Positions 52,412 through 60,225 of a DNA stretch of 64,000 nt are shown here, in pieces. The DNA is taken from the NCBI RefSeq assembly GCF_003710935.1, contig NZ_RHHS01000027.1:124001-188000 (forward strand). The letters are read 5' to 3'. The stretch is from Brevibacillus gelatini (GTDB lineage: Bacteria; Bacillota; Bacilli; Brevibacillales; Brevibacillaceae). Position numbers and translations under genes: made by a program. The notes under the pieces are model-generated. The model searched no databases and had not been told where the DNA came from. It saw nothing but the letters and a program-made list of their open reading frames with translations. Numbering within the stretch: position 1 is the stretch's first letter; each line of letters opens with the position of its first letter.

Positions 52412-52888
52412 GTGGCAGGGGGATCAGGGGGTCACAAACGCGAATATTTCCGGCTGAAAATGGATCATCCCCTCTGTGCAGACATGACCATTGTTTTGGT
52501 AAAAGGGAAACAGCTGGAAATTGGCAGTACGAAAGTGTTGGTTGAGGACATAAGCGGAGGTGGACTACGTTTTCTGTCTCATCTCAAAATGCCGGCCAGC
52601 GACCAACTCGTCCTGCAGTTTGAGACGGAGCTGTGTGAGGTGCCGCTGAAAATGCACGGACATGTAGTGCGCTCCCAGGCATGGGGAGAGAGGTTTTATG
52701 AATATGCCGTTCGTTTCACCATGGAGGAAGCCCAGCATCAGGAGATCAATCGCTTGGTCAACCAACTGGCCATTCGCTTTCGGAACAATCGAGGGATAAC
52801 AGCGGGACCCTACTGGAGAGGCGATCGGCAAGCCTTCCTGCAAGACCTGGCTCAAGCCGAAAAGACGTTGAAGATGTCAAAAACATAG
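52412..52888 (+). CDS. PilZ-domain protein (putative c-di-GMP receptor)
   Basis: A 158-residue protein. The c-di-GMP signature is partly visible: KREYFRL, with R-x3-R reduced to R-x3-L, and VEDISGGGLRF, which fits D/N-x-S-x2-G. A basic C-terminal extension follows. The changed second Arg could weaken nucleotide binding. The GTG at 52412 has AAGGAAGGTGAG upstream; the frame is open earlier without a good site. A terminator follows. Confidence 0.8.
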   Translation: MAGGSGGHKREYFRLKMDHPLCADMTIVLVKGKQLEIGSTKVLVEDISGGGLRFLSHLKMPASDQLVLQFETELCEVPLKMHGHVVRSQAWGERFYEYAVRFTMEEAQHQEINRLVNQLAIRFRNNRGITAGPYWRGDRQAFLQDLAQAEKTLKMSKT

Positions 52889-52902
52889 CTGAAACGATAG
52901 AC

Positions 52903-52948
52903 AAAAAGCTCTGTTGTTTGCGCAAAAGTGCAAGCGTGGAGCTTTTTT
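52903..52948 (+). terminator. Terminator after the PilZ gene
   Basis: AAAAAGCTC (52903-52911) pairs with GAGCTTTTTT (52939-52948), with an inner TTGC/GCAA helix, ending in T6. Confidence 0.8.
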
Positions 52949-53018
52949 CTTTTGACATTAAATAAACAAAATGATAAATTGTCTATAATAAAACAAACGA
53001 ATTAAGGATGTGTTTGTG

Positions 53019-54167
53019 TTGGGTGTAATTGAACAGTTCTGGAACGCTTCATTGGAGGAAGCCAAGCAAGGGTATGTGGAGCGGCCGCATGATTACTTGT
53101 GCCTGCTGTGTGGAGCGGAAGTTGAAAAAGGAATCATCTATCCCGTTGACGGCGTCTTGTTTGAAGCGTCTCGCTACATGCGCCACCATATCGAACAGGA
53201 GCATGGCTCGGTGTTTGCCCATCTGAGCGGGCTGGACAAACGGCTGACCGGGCTTTCCGACCATCAGGCAAGCTTGCTGCGCCTGTTTTTTGCCGGCAAG
53301 ACAGACGCCGAGGTGCAGGCGGAGCTGGGCATTGGCAGTGCATCTACGATCCGCAACCACCGCTTCGCGCTAAAGGAAAAGGAGCGGCAGGCAAAAGTGT
53401 TTCTGACGCTGATGGAGCTGCTGCGTCAGTCAGACAAGGAAGGCGCATTCGCTTCATCGGGCAAGGCAAGGCCGCGCAAGCAAGAGGAAATCCAGGTGGA
53501 GTCAGACTCTCCCGAGTACGAAGCGATTCTGCAAAAATATTTTCCACAGGGGAAAAGTCATGCGCTGGACCGGATTCCGCGCAAGCACAAGCACAGGCTC
53601 GTCGTTTGCCGCGAAGTCGCCAAACGCTTTGCGCTGGACAGGATTTACACCGAGCGGGAAGTCAACAGTATTTTGGAGGCGGTCTACAGCGATTACGTCA
53701 CCCTGCGGCGGTATTTGATTGATTACGGTTTTTTGGACAGAGAGGCTGACGGCAGTGCCTATTGGCGCACGGGCCAGGACAGCGGGGAAAAGGAACAGGA
53801 GGAGATGTCCGTGAATCGCAAGCAAGAGCTGAAACAGTTGTACAAAGAAGTCAAGACGGAAGCTGGCGTCTACCAGATTCGCAACAAGGTGAATGGAAAA
53901 GTTTTGGTGGCGAGCAGCATGAACTTGAAAACGATCAATGGGAAAAAATTCATGCTGCAGCACGGCTCTCATCCGAACCGTGAACTGCAAAAGGACTGGA
54001 ATGAGCTTGGGGCGGACGCGTTTGAATTCGAGGTGCTGGAAGTGTTGAAGCGAAAAGACGAATCTTATTTCGATGCCAAGGATGCGTTGGAAAAGCTGGA
54101 GAAAAAATGGCTGGAGAAGCTGACTCCGTACAACGAGCGCGGCTATCATCAGGTAAAACGTGTGTAA
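53019..54167 (+). CDS. Zinc-finger/HTH/DUF2087 protein fused to a GIY-YIG-like domain
   Basis: An about 382-residue, four-part protein. An N-terminal C2H2-like finger (CLLCGAEV… with HHIEQEH) is followed by a LuxR-like HTH (LSDHQASLLRLFFAGKTDAEV). DUF2087 (LDRIPRKHKHRLVVCREVAK…YLIDYGFL) and a GIY-YIG-like domain (EAGVYQIRNKVNGK…HPNRELQKDW) complete it. The last domain exists alone as an about 115-residue protein in other Bacillota. Here an internal AGGAGG (53797-53802) sits 8 bases before an in-frame GTG at 53811, so a free 118-residue GIY-YIG product is possible. The first start is uncertain (TTG 53019, or GTG 53016 or 53010). Confidence 0.8.
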   Translation: MGVIEQFWNASLEEAKQGYVERPHDYLCLLCGAEVEKGIIYPVDGVLFEASRYMRHHIEQEHGSVFAHLSGLDKRLTGLSDHQASLLRLFFAGKTDAEVQAELGIGSASTIRNHRFALKEKERQAKVFLTLMELLRQSDKEGAFASSGKARPRKQEEIQVESDSPEYEAILQKYFPQGKSHALDRIPRKHKHRLVVCREVAKRFALDRIYTEREVNSILEAVYSDYVTLRRYLIDYGFLDREADGSAYWRTGQDSGEKEQEEMSVNRKQELKQLYKEVKTEAGVYQIRNKVNGKVLVASSMNLKTINGKKFMLQHGSHPNRELQKDWNELGADAFEFEVLEVLKRKDESYFDAKDALEKLEKKWLEKLTPYNERGYHQVKRV

Positions 54168-54182
54168 GTCCAATCAATCAGC

Positions 54183-54213
54183 AACAGGCTGCCTTTGCGG
54201 GTGGCCTGTTTGA
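54183..54213 (+). terminator. Terminator after the DUF2087 gene
   Basis: AACAGGC/GCCTGTT stem with inner pairing, followed by TTGATT. Confidence 0.6.
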
Positions 54214-54220
54214 TTGTATA

Positions 54221-54949
54221 GCGAAAACCCCCAGTTCGACTGGGGGTTCAGGAAAGCTTATAGCTATGAGTAGTCATCCTTTGAACCCAGTGATAAGATG
54301 AGAGCCGGTCTGCCAACCGCTCACATGAATCACAGGAGGACAAAGGATGGACAAAAGCAGTCTAGCACATACCAAATGGAACTGCAAATACCATATTGTA
54401 TTTGCACCGAAATACCGCAGACAAGTGATATACGGAAAGTTGAGAAGAGAGATCGGAAAGATATTGCGGGAGTTATGTGAACGAAAAGGGGTGGAGATTA
54501 TCGAAGGAGAAGCCTGCGTGGATCATATTCACATGCTGGTGAGCATTCCGCCGAAATTAAGTGTATCTGAATTCATGGGCTACTTAAAAGGGAAAAGCTC
54601 TCTGATGATTTTTGATAAGTTTGCAAACATGAAATACCGATATGGGAACCGCCAATTTTGGTGTAGAGGGTACTATGTGGATACGGTGGGGAGAAACAAA
54701 AAGGTAATAGAAGAGTACATTCGCAATCAGTTAGTGGAGGACAAAAATTACGAGCAATTGACGATGAAAGAGCTGGTTGACCCGTTTACGGGTGAGTCGG
54801 TGAAAAAGGGCAGATAAAAAGCCCCTTTTTAGGGGCAGCCCGAGGCAATACGCGGTTGGCAGACTTTCAGTGCGCCTTTCAGGCGCATGCTTGTAACATG
54901 CCCTTATAGGGCTGATGGAAGCCACCGGCTAAGCCGGTGGTTATGACTT
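54221..54949 (+). mobile_element. IS200/IS605-family insertion sequence (tnpA only)
   Basis: A single-transposase element. The left subterminal hairpin lies at 54226-54248 (10-bp perfect arms AACCCCCAGT/ACTGGGGGTT, loop TCG). The right hairpin lies at 54922-54940 (CCACCGGC/GCCGGTGG, loop TAA). TnpA lies between. There are no terminal inverted repeats of the DDE type and no target duplication expected, as usual for this family. The right end touches the stop codon of the yneQ-like gene. The exact cleavage points are not determined. Confidence 0.85.
54347..54817 (+). CDS. tnpA: IS200-type Y1 transposase TnpA
   Basis: A 156-residue HUH/Y1 transposase for single-strand peel-and-paste transposition. 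It starts with the family KWNCKYHIVFAPKYRR. The metal-binding HUH is H60-I61-H62 in VDHIHMLVSIPP, and the catalytic Tyr124 lies in VIEEYIRNQL with Gln128 completing the site. The gene appears intact. AGGAGG precedes the ATG. No tnpB is present. Confidence 0.95.
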   Translation: MDKSSLAHTKWNCKYHIVFAPKYRRQVIYGKLRREIGKILRELCERKGVEIIEGEACVDHIHMLVSIPPKLSVSEFMGYLKGKSSLMIFDKFANMKYRYGNRQFWCRGYYVDTVGRNKKVIEEYIRNQLVEDKNYEQLTMKELVDPFTGESVKKGR

Positions 54950-54950
54950 T

Positions 54951-55256
54951 TTATTCGAGCAGATGAAAACGCTCCAGATGGTCGCGGAGTCCTGCCTGCT
55001 GCAAAATTTCGATTTGTCTTGGCCCGATCAGGTCAAAGTGGGGAAACGGCTGGCGATGATGGATATAGGCGGGGTTTAGTCCGTTGGCGACGCACCAGTC
55101 CGTCAGCTTTTGCGTGTCGGCACAGCCTACCTTCGTCACCGTCTTGATCCCCGGAAAACGCGGGTCCAGCCAGTAATGAGTCAAAAAAGCGATTTCCCCG
55201 CGCTGTACGGCTTGCTTCCACTGGTTCAGCTCTCCTCGCGAAATGCCAAATGCCAC
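54951..55256 (-). CDS. YneQ-like conserved protein
   Basis: A 101-residue soluble protein resembling Bacillus YneQ: MAFGISRGELNQWKQAVQRG, FLTHYWLDPRFPGIKTVTKVGC, then YIHHRQPFPHFDLIGPRQ. The conserved His/Asp/Cys pattern suggests a metal site, but function is unknown. Its stop codon lies immediately beside the right end of the insertion sequence. Confidence 0.7.
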   Translation of the reverse strand: MAFGISRGELNQWKQAVQRGEIAFLTHYWLDPRFPGIKTVTKVGCADTQKLTDWCVANGLNPAYIHHRQPFPHFDLIGPRQIEILQQAGLRDHLERFHLLE

Positions 55257-55401
55257 GAAGTCTCATCCTCTTCCTTTTTCAAGCTGGCTCGCATCGCTCG
55301 CGAGCTTGGTCGTTTCCCCTTATTATAGCAAAAATAACAAAAAGACAGCCTCCGTCCGGTGTGTAGACAATAAGCTGTCCTTTTGGGCTTGCGACCAAAG
55401 C

Positions 55402-55821
55402 TTAGCGAACCCCTTGTGGAAGAGTAGGAGGAATGTAGTTCAGTTCTTCATCTGCCGTGATGTAGTCGGTATTGACCATGAGCAGCAGATAGCGTTTGCC
55501 TGTTTGCGGGTCGCTGATAATGATATGATCGCGTCCCGCTGTCTCCAGCACGCCGCGGAAAATTTTGGCGTTCCACTGGCTGTTGTTTTCAAACGTCTGG
55601 TAAACGGTAATCACTTTGCCGCGATTCATGCGCAAAATGTTTTCGATGTACGATTCTTCCATGACTTGCCCAGGCGCGAGAGGCGTCCCGGGGATCAGCG
55701 CACCGCTTGGCTGCATAGGAACCATTTGCGGTTGCTGTTGCTGCATCCCGAAAGGAAACTGGGCGGAAGGATACATTTCATACCCGTACGGATATGGTTG
55801 GTATGGCATTTGTTGACTCAT
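55402..55821 (-). CDS. gerQ: Spore coat/germination protein GerQ
   Basis: A 139-residue spore coat protein needed to retain CwlJ in the spore. The N-terminus is Pro/Tyr/Gln-rich low complexity (MPYQPYPYGYEMYPSAQFPF). The conserved C-terminal domain includes ESYIENILRMNRGKVITVYQ, TAGRDHIIISDPQTGKRYLL and MVNTDYITADEELNYI. Lysines for Tgl cross-linking can be placed near NRGK. It lies 31 bases after cwlJ, the order known from Bacillus. Confidence 0.92.
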   Translation of the reverse strand: MSQQMPYQPYPYGYEMYPSAQFPFGMQQQQPQMVPMQPSGALIPGTPLAPGQVMEESYIENILRMNRGKVITVYQTFENNSQWNAKIFRGVLETAGRDHIIISDPQTGKRYLLLMVNTDYITADEELNYIPPTLPQGVR

Positions 55822-55852
55822 GATGAACTCGCTCCTTTATCTATCTGTTGAT

Positions 55853-56275
55853 CTAGTAAACGCGTGGACAATCTTCCCGGGATGGAATGAAGAAGCAGTG
55901 CGCCTTGTAACGTCCCGAGTTCGTCTGATTCCACCACGTTGGGGGGCAGTTTCCGGCGGGGCGGTAAAACCAAAGCGCATTGGTTGCGGGACGTGTACGC
56001 TCGCCGTTAACGGCGCGCTTGGCCAGGCGTCTTTCCCGGTCGCGGGCGCGCTGGTAAAAGTATGGTTTTTGGACGGCTTCATACCCGCCCGGAGATTGAT
56101 AAACCATATCCCGCATGCTCCGAATATTCCTAAAGTCGAGGCAGTTGGCGAGAATGCGGTTCACGCCGACGTTAGCGACCATGAGCATGCCCAGTTCGCC
56201 TTCTCCTTCGGCTTCAGCGCGGATTAAGCGGGCAAGCAAATCGACGTCGTTACTGTTCGCTTTGATGACGGCCAT
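55853..56275 (-). CDS. cwlJ: Spore cortex-lytic enzyme CwlJ
   Basis: A 140-residue hydrolase_2-family enzyme that degrades spore cortex peptidoglycan during Ca-DPA-triggered germination. It begins MAVIKANSNDVDLLARLI and contains the catalytic-Glu block RAEAEGEGELGMLMVANVGV, VYQSPGGYEAVQKPYFY and NALWFYRPAG. It has no signal peptide, as in other CwlJ proteins. The ATG at 56275 follows AGGAGGTG. It forms the cwlJ-gerQ operon. Confidence 0.95.
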   Translation of the reverse strand: MAVIKANSNDVDLLARLIRAEAEGEGELGMLMVANVGVNRILANCLDFRNIRSMRDMVYQSPGGYEAVQKPYFYQRARDRERRLAKRAVNGERTRPATNALWFYRPAGNCPPTWWNQTNSGRYKAHCFFIPSREDCPRVY

Positions 56276-56362
56276 TGCTTCACCTCCTCCTAAACTCACA
56301 ATGACAATATATGGGCGTATGCCAGATCGGTGAATGCTCCAACGAATTTTTTCGCATCGAGG

Positions 56363-56410
56363 CAGCAAAAAACGCCCGGGCAGCCGCACATGGCACGCTC
56401 GGGCGTTTTG
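56363..56410 (-). terminator. Terminator of the VTT-family gene
   Basis: A 10-bp outer stem AAAACGCCCG/CGGGCGTTTT (56369-56378 with 56400-56409), with T6 downstream when read on the minus strand. Confidence 0.75.
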
Positions 56411-56425
56411 CATTTCCAGGGACAC

Positions 56426-56992
56426 TCAGGCATAACGTTTTCGACGCTTGCTCCAGATGAACCAGCCGATCGCCACGAGCGCGGCGACGCCCAAGAGACT
56501 GATCTCCAGGTATTCATCCAGCAGCACTTTGGCATGCTTGCCGTACAGGTGAAACAAGGTTCCGATCAGAAAAAATTTCAAGCCTCGGCCGACGATGGCA
56601 AAAAACATGAGCTTTGTCAGCGAGTAGTTGAACACGCCGCTCAGCAACGTAAACACCTTGAACGGGATGGGAGTAAAAGCGCCGATCAGCACGGCAGCAT
56701 CCCCGTTTTTGGCGAATTTCTCGGTTGCGGCCGCAACCCATTTTTCCGGAAGCAGCTTTTGCAAAAGCGGCTTGCCCAGCCATTTGCCCAGCAAAAAGCC
56801 GATCGGCGCACCGAGAATCGAGGCGGTAAAGGCCACGGTCGCATAGCGGAGCGCTGAACCGGGGTCGAGCAGACTCATCGCAATTTGCATAAAAAAAGGA
56901 GGAACCGGACTGATGAACGAATCCAAAAAGGCCATGCCAAAGAGTCCCCATATTCCATATTGCATGAACAGTTGTGTGATTTGATCGAGCAT
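56426..56992 (-). CDS. DedA/VTT-domain membrane protein (YqaA-like)
   Basis: A 188-residue membrane protein with the VTT/SNARE-associated fold: GLFGMAFLDSFISPVPPFF (re-entrant), FTASILGAPIGFLLGKWLG, then FTPIPFKVFTLLSGVFNYS. Members move lipids or solutes across the membrane. The second ATG (56992) has AAGGAG 6 bases upstream; the first (56998) is too close to it. It is transcribed toward cwlJ but separated by a terminator. Confidence 0.85.
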   Translation of the reverse strand: MLDQITQLFMQYGIWGLFGMAFLDSFISPVPPFFMQIAMSLLDPGSALRYATVAFTASILGAPIGFLLGKWLGKPLLQKLLPEKWVAAATEKFAKNGDAAVLIGAFTPIPFKVFTLLSGVFNYSLTKLMFFAIVGRGLKFFLIGTLFHLYGKHAKVLLDEYLEISLLGVAALVAIGWFIWSKRRKRYA

Positions 56993-57303
56993 GAGCATCT
57001 CCTTAGGACGTTTCCTCTCGGGTTTCCATTATACAGGAAAAATGCGGTCTACAGTAGTTAGCATATGCCGCTTTGTCCAAACACAGACCGGAAAATGGCT
57101 GAGCCAACAGTAGGAAATACGTTTTACAACGCCGGAGGGTTACGCTTTTCAGGTGCCAGGCCCGTTATGGAGAAATTCGTCCTGCGCGATTCGACCCGGA
57201 AGAAGCAGGAGTCGCTGGGAAAGAAGTCCTCTTATTTTTCATTGACGATAGGAAAGAATGTCCATTAGTATAAAAATAAGGACATACAATATTGGAGGAA
57301 CGG

Positions 57304-57522
57304 ATGAAGACATTGGGATCGGGGAAAGTCGTTTTTTATGCGCCAGATGGAACCAAGCTGGAGTTGACAGGAGAAATTGACGTGCGCGCAGATCGGGTAG
57401 CCGTGACGGAAATCATTTATTTTAACGGCCGGCCGAATGGCGCGTGTGAAACCAATCTGCCGCTTTCGCAAACCGTCATTTATTGGGAACCGGAAGTGTA
57501 TGAGCAGATCGGATATGAATAA
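57304..57522 (+). CDS. Small hypothetical protein
   Basis: A 72-residue beta-rich protein (VVFYAPDGTKLELTGEIDV; PLSQTVIYWEPEVYEQI), no family recognised. GGAGG lies 5 bases before the ATG. An inverted repeat ATGTCC…GGACAT (57258-57285) surrounds an AT-rich promoter-like segment just upstream and may be an operator. Confidence 0.6.
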   Translation: MKTLGSGKVVFYAPDGTKLELTGEIDVRADRVAVTEIIYFNGRPNGACETNLPLSQTVIYWEPEVYEQIGYE

Positions 57523-57675
57523 GACCCATAGCGACAGAAACGGACAGCTCTGCTTTTGGCAGGGCTGTTTTTCGTCAGTGCCCTGTTTGTGCCAGCACCC
57601 CGAACTATAGCCGTTATGTCCCGAGTGTGTTATCATGTGGGATGGAATTTACGTATGGTACGAGGAGTGATCCTT

Positions 57676-58782
57676 TTGATCGATGCTATATTGGAACGTG
57701 CCCTTGCCGGAGAACGACTGGGACTGGAAGATGGTCTCGCTCTGTTTGCCAGCAATGAAATTGAAAAGATCGGACACTACGCCAATCTGGTGATGCAAAA
57801 GCACCATCCAGACCCGATTGCCACGTTTGTTATCAGCCGAAATGTGAACTACACGAACGTTTGCGATACGTATTGCCGCTTTTGCGCCTTTTACCGTCGT
57901 CCCGGTTCAAGCGAAGGCTATGTATTGCCCAGAGAGACTATTTTCCAAAAGATTCAGGAGACAGTTGATGTCGGCGGCACGGAAATCTTGATGCAGGGCG
58001 GAACCAACCCGGATCTCGGGATCGACTATTTCACCGACCTGCTGCGCGCGATCAAGCAGCGTTTCCCGCAAATTACGATGCACTCCTTGTCGGTAGCGGA
58101 AGTGTTGAAAATCGCGGAAGTTTCCAACATGACGGTCGAAGACGTGCTCAAGGAACTGAAGGCCGCTGGGCTGGATTCCTTGCCGGGAGCGGGCGCCGAG
58201 ATTCTCGACGACCGTACCCGCCGCAAAATTTCCCGCCTGAAAGGCTCGTGGAAAGAGTGGATCGAAACACAAAAAGCTGCCCACCGCATCGGCTTGCCAG
58301 GGACGGCGACGATGGTGATCGGCTTCGGCGAGGAAATGGAAGAGCGCGTGCTGTCCTTGATGCGCATTCGGGAAGCACAAGACGAGACGCACGGCTTCAA
58401 GGCGTTTATCGTCTGGACGTTCCAGCCGGACAACACGAACATGAAAGCAGTGAACAACACGCCGGAGGAATACCTCAAGACGCTGGCGATCAGCCGACTG
58501 ATGCTGGACAACTTCGAAAACCTCCAGGCTTCCTGGGTGACGATGGGTCCGAAGTACGGCCAGCTTTCCCTCTCCTACGGGGCAAACGATTTCGGTCAGA
58601 CGATGATGGAAGAAAACGTCGTCTCGGCTGCCGCATGTACCTACAAGGTGAACACCAACCAGATTCTCGAACTGATCCGCGGCGCGGGCAAAATTCCGGC
58701 GCAGCGCAACACCCAGTACGAGATCCTGCGCGTGTTCAAGGACGGCGAGATGGCGGAGCGGGATTTTGTCATGCAAAACTAA
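57676..58782 (+). CDS. mqnC: Cyclic dehypoxanthinyl futalosine synthase MqnC
   Basis: A 368-residue radical-SAM enzyme of the futalosine menaquinone pathway that cyclises dehypoxanthine futalosine. The [4Fe-4S] cysteines are in CDTYCRFCAFYRRPGSSEGY. MQGGTNPDLGIDYFTDLL and GLDSLPGAGAEIL follow, and the MqnC-type tail has SLSYGANDFGQTMMEENVV. The TTG at 57676 is chosen because GAGGAG lies 8 bases upstream. No other mqn gene is in the window. It ends at a long hairpin. Confidence 0.93.
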   Translation: MIDAILERALAGERLGLEDGLALFASNEIEKIGHYANLVMQKHHPDPIATFVISRNVNYTNVCDTYCRFCAFYRRPGSSEGYVLPRETIFQKIQETVDVGGTEILMQGGTNPDLGIDYFTDLLRAIKQRFPQITMHSLSVAEVLKIAEVSNMTVEDVLKELKAAGLDSLPGAGAEILDDRTRRKISRLKGSWKEWIETQKAAHRIGLPGTATMVIGFGEEMEERVLSLMRIREAQDETHGFKAFIVWTFQPDNTNMKAVNNTPEEYLKTLAISRLMLDNFENLQASWVTMGPKYGQLSLSYGANDFGQTMMEENVVSAAACTYKVNTNQILELIRGAGKIPAQRNTQYEILRVFKDGEMAERDFVMQN

Positions 58783-58798
58783 AAGAAAACAATCAGCA

Positions 58799-58857
58799 GC
58801 ACGCTGCCGGATCGTCTTTTCGCACAAGCGAAATGGACGCGCAGGCAGCGTGTTTTT
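58799..58857 (+). terminator. Terminator after mqnC
   Basis: CACGCTGCC (58800-58808) pairs with GGCAGCGTG (58844-58852) and is followed by T5; an internal TTCGC/GCGAA hairpin fills the loop. Confidence 0.7.
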
Positions 58858-58963
58858 CTATCCCAAAAGGACAAATGCCAATCCCCGGTTTCCAATCGTT
58901 TAAAAGTATATCGCCTATCTCGGGACATATACTGTAACTACAATTGCGGTTGGGGGGATGAAA

Positions 58964-59884
58964 ATGCAAACGTTTCGCGTCTTGCTGGAGAATGTCCCTG
59001 AGCATAGCGGCACGTATCGCGTTATCGTCAATGAGATGATGGAGCGGGTCAATACTGCCCCGGTGCGCATTACATACAAGGAGCAGGAACAGGAAGACTA
59101 CTGCACCTTCCTTTTTCAAAGCTGGTGTGAAGAGGAATACGATGCGCAGACGATCGATTGGGCAAGAGCTTTTGTGGCATTGACATTGGCCGAGTGGGTG
59201 ACACAGGTCAAGGAGCCTGAGATCATGCAGGAAATGGCTGCCGATCTGTTGGCGGCGGAGCAGCTGGAAGAAGAGTGGACAGACATTTATCCATACATCG
59301 AGCGCATGTGCCGGGAGATCGAGCAGGACGGACGCGAACTCCTGACCGCCACGACCCGAAAGGCTAACGTGTACCGCAAGGCATTTTCCTATCTGGAGCA
59401 TGAGCGAACCATCAACGTGCTCGGGTTTGTCCGGTTTCGGCTGCAGGAACATTGGAATGAGCTGTTCGAGCTGGTGGAATCCGGGATCGACGAATATTTG
59501 GAAGACAAGCAATATCAGGAATTTGTCGAGCTTTTGCGGTATTTTATCGCCGTGCAGGAAGTGAAGCAGGAAGTGGTTCATGTTGTTCCTAGTGTGGACA
59601 AACCTTTCCACCTTTATGACAAAAACGGAAATCGTCTTTGGCTGGAGCAGCTGGATTCGGTGCTGAGCATGGACGAACAAAAATGCCGGGATGAAGATTA
59701 CCTCGTCAGCGCGCTGGTTACACTGGCTCCTGAGAACATCGTTTTGCACATGGCCGGGGAAAAGCCGGGGCTGGTGCAAACCATCCGCAGCATTTTTGAC
59801 AGCAGGCTCGTCACCTGCCATTCCTGTTCGCTCTGCCTTGGGCAAAGACGCGTACTTGACGGGAACAATCCGACTAAACTATAA
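58964..59884 (+). CDS. ytxC: Sporulation protein YtxC
   Basis: A 306-residue protein of the YtxC family. The N-terminal small alpha/beta part (ITYKEQEQEDYCTFLF) is followed by a mostly helical body (FSYLEHERTINVLGFVRFRL, VESGIDEYLEDKQYQEFVEL), and a Cys-pair end (CHSCSLCLG). The biochemical role is unknown. ATG 58964 is favoured, with GGGGGG 6 bases upstream, over ATG 58958. It lies directly before thrS, the same order as in Bacillus. The thrS promoter overlaps its last codons. Confidence 0.85.
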   Translation: MQTFRVLLENVPEHSGTYRVIVNEMMERVNTAPVRITYKEQEQEDYCTFLFQSWCEEEYDAQTIDWARAFVALTLAEWVTQVKEPEIMQEMAADLLAAEQLEEEWTDIYPYIERMCREIEQDGRELLTATTRKANVYRKAFSYLEHERTINVLGFVRFRLQEHWNELFELVESGIDEYLEDKQYQEFVELLRYFIAVQEVKQEVVHVVPSVDKPFHLYDKNGNRLWLEQLDSVLSMDEQKCRDEDYLVSALVTLAPENIVLHMAGEKPGLVQTIRSIFDSRLVTCHSCSLCLGQRRVLDGNNPTKL

Positions 59885-59885
59885 T
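59856..59885 (+). promoter_or_regulatory. SigA promoter of the thrS T-box transcript
   Basis: TTGACG (59856-59861), 18 bases, TATAAT (59880-59885), overlapping the end of ytxC. Transcription should start near 59892, just before the T-box. Confidence 0.75.
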
Positions 59886-59891
59886 TAGCAC

Positions 59892-60187
59892 CAACAGTTG
59901 TATATCGCTTGCAAATACGATGAGAAGGACATGGACAATATCGGGATCGCGATAGAGAGGCGGGCCTTGGCTGGAAGCTTGCTGCGAGATGATATGGTCT
60001 ACCCCCTTCGAGTAGCAGCCGGGAACGAAGCGTACGCTTTTACTAACGGCTTGCCGGTTCTATACCGTTACCATGTCAACGAGGAGTCTGTTCGGGCAGT
60101 TTTGCACGGCCCTTTTTGCAAAAACAGACTTGAATTAGGGTGGTACCGCGAGAATACACTCGTCCCTTTTGGGATGGGTGTTTTTTA
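59892..60187 (+). ncRNA. T-box leader controlling thrS
   Basis: A tRNA-sensing leader. The T-box sequence AGGGTGGTACCGCG lies at 60137-60150, the AGAGAGGCGGG distal-loop element near 59954 and GGCTGGAAGC at 59969-59978. The terminator (60156-60166 with 60171-60181, then T6) follows. A candidate specifier triplet ACC (threonine) lies at 60001-60003. Uncharged tRNA-Thr should stabilise the antiterminator and switch thrS on. The specifier position is inferred from spacing, not from a folded model. Confidence 0.9.
60156..60187 (+). terminator. T-box attenuator terminator
   Basis: ACACTCGTCCC and GGGATGGGTGT pair with two G-T wobbles around TTTT and are followed by a T-run. The antiterminator would compete for the 5' arm. 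Confidence 0.85.
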
Positions 60188-60225
60188 TTTTCTCATCATC
60201 AACAAATGGAAAGGAAGAATCCAAG

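Noticed and set aside
56276-56340. Mother-cell (sigma-E) promoter of cwlJ
   Set aside because: CATACG and CATATATT occur on the minus strand, but no -35 partner at proper spacing was convincing.
57065-57268. 67-residue plus-strand frame before the small gene at 57304
   Set aside because: Unusual composition, no ribosome binding site and overlap with promoter-like DNA.
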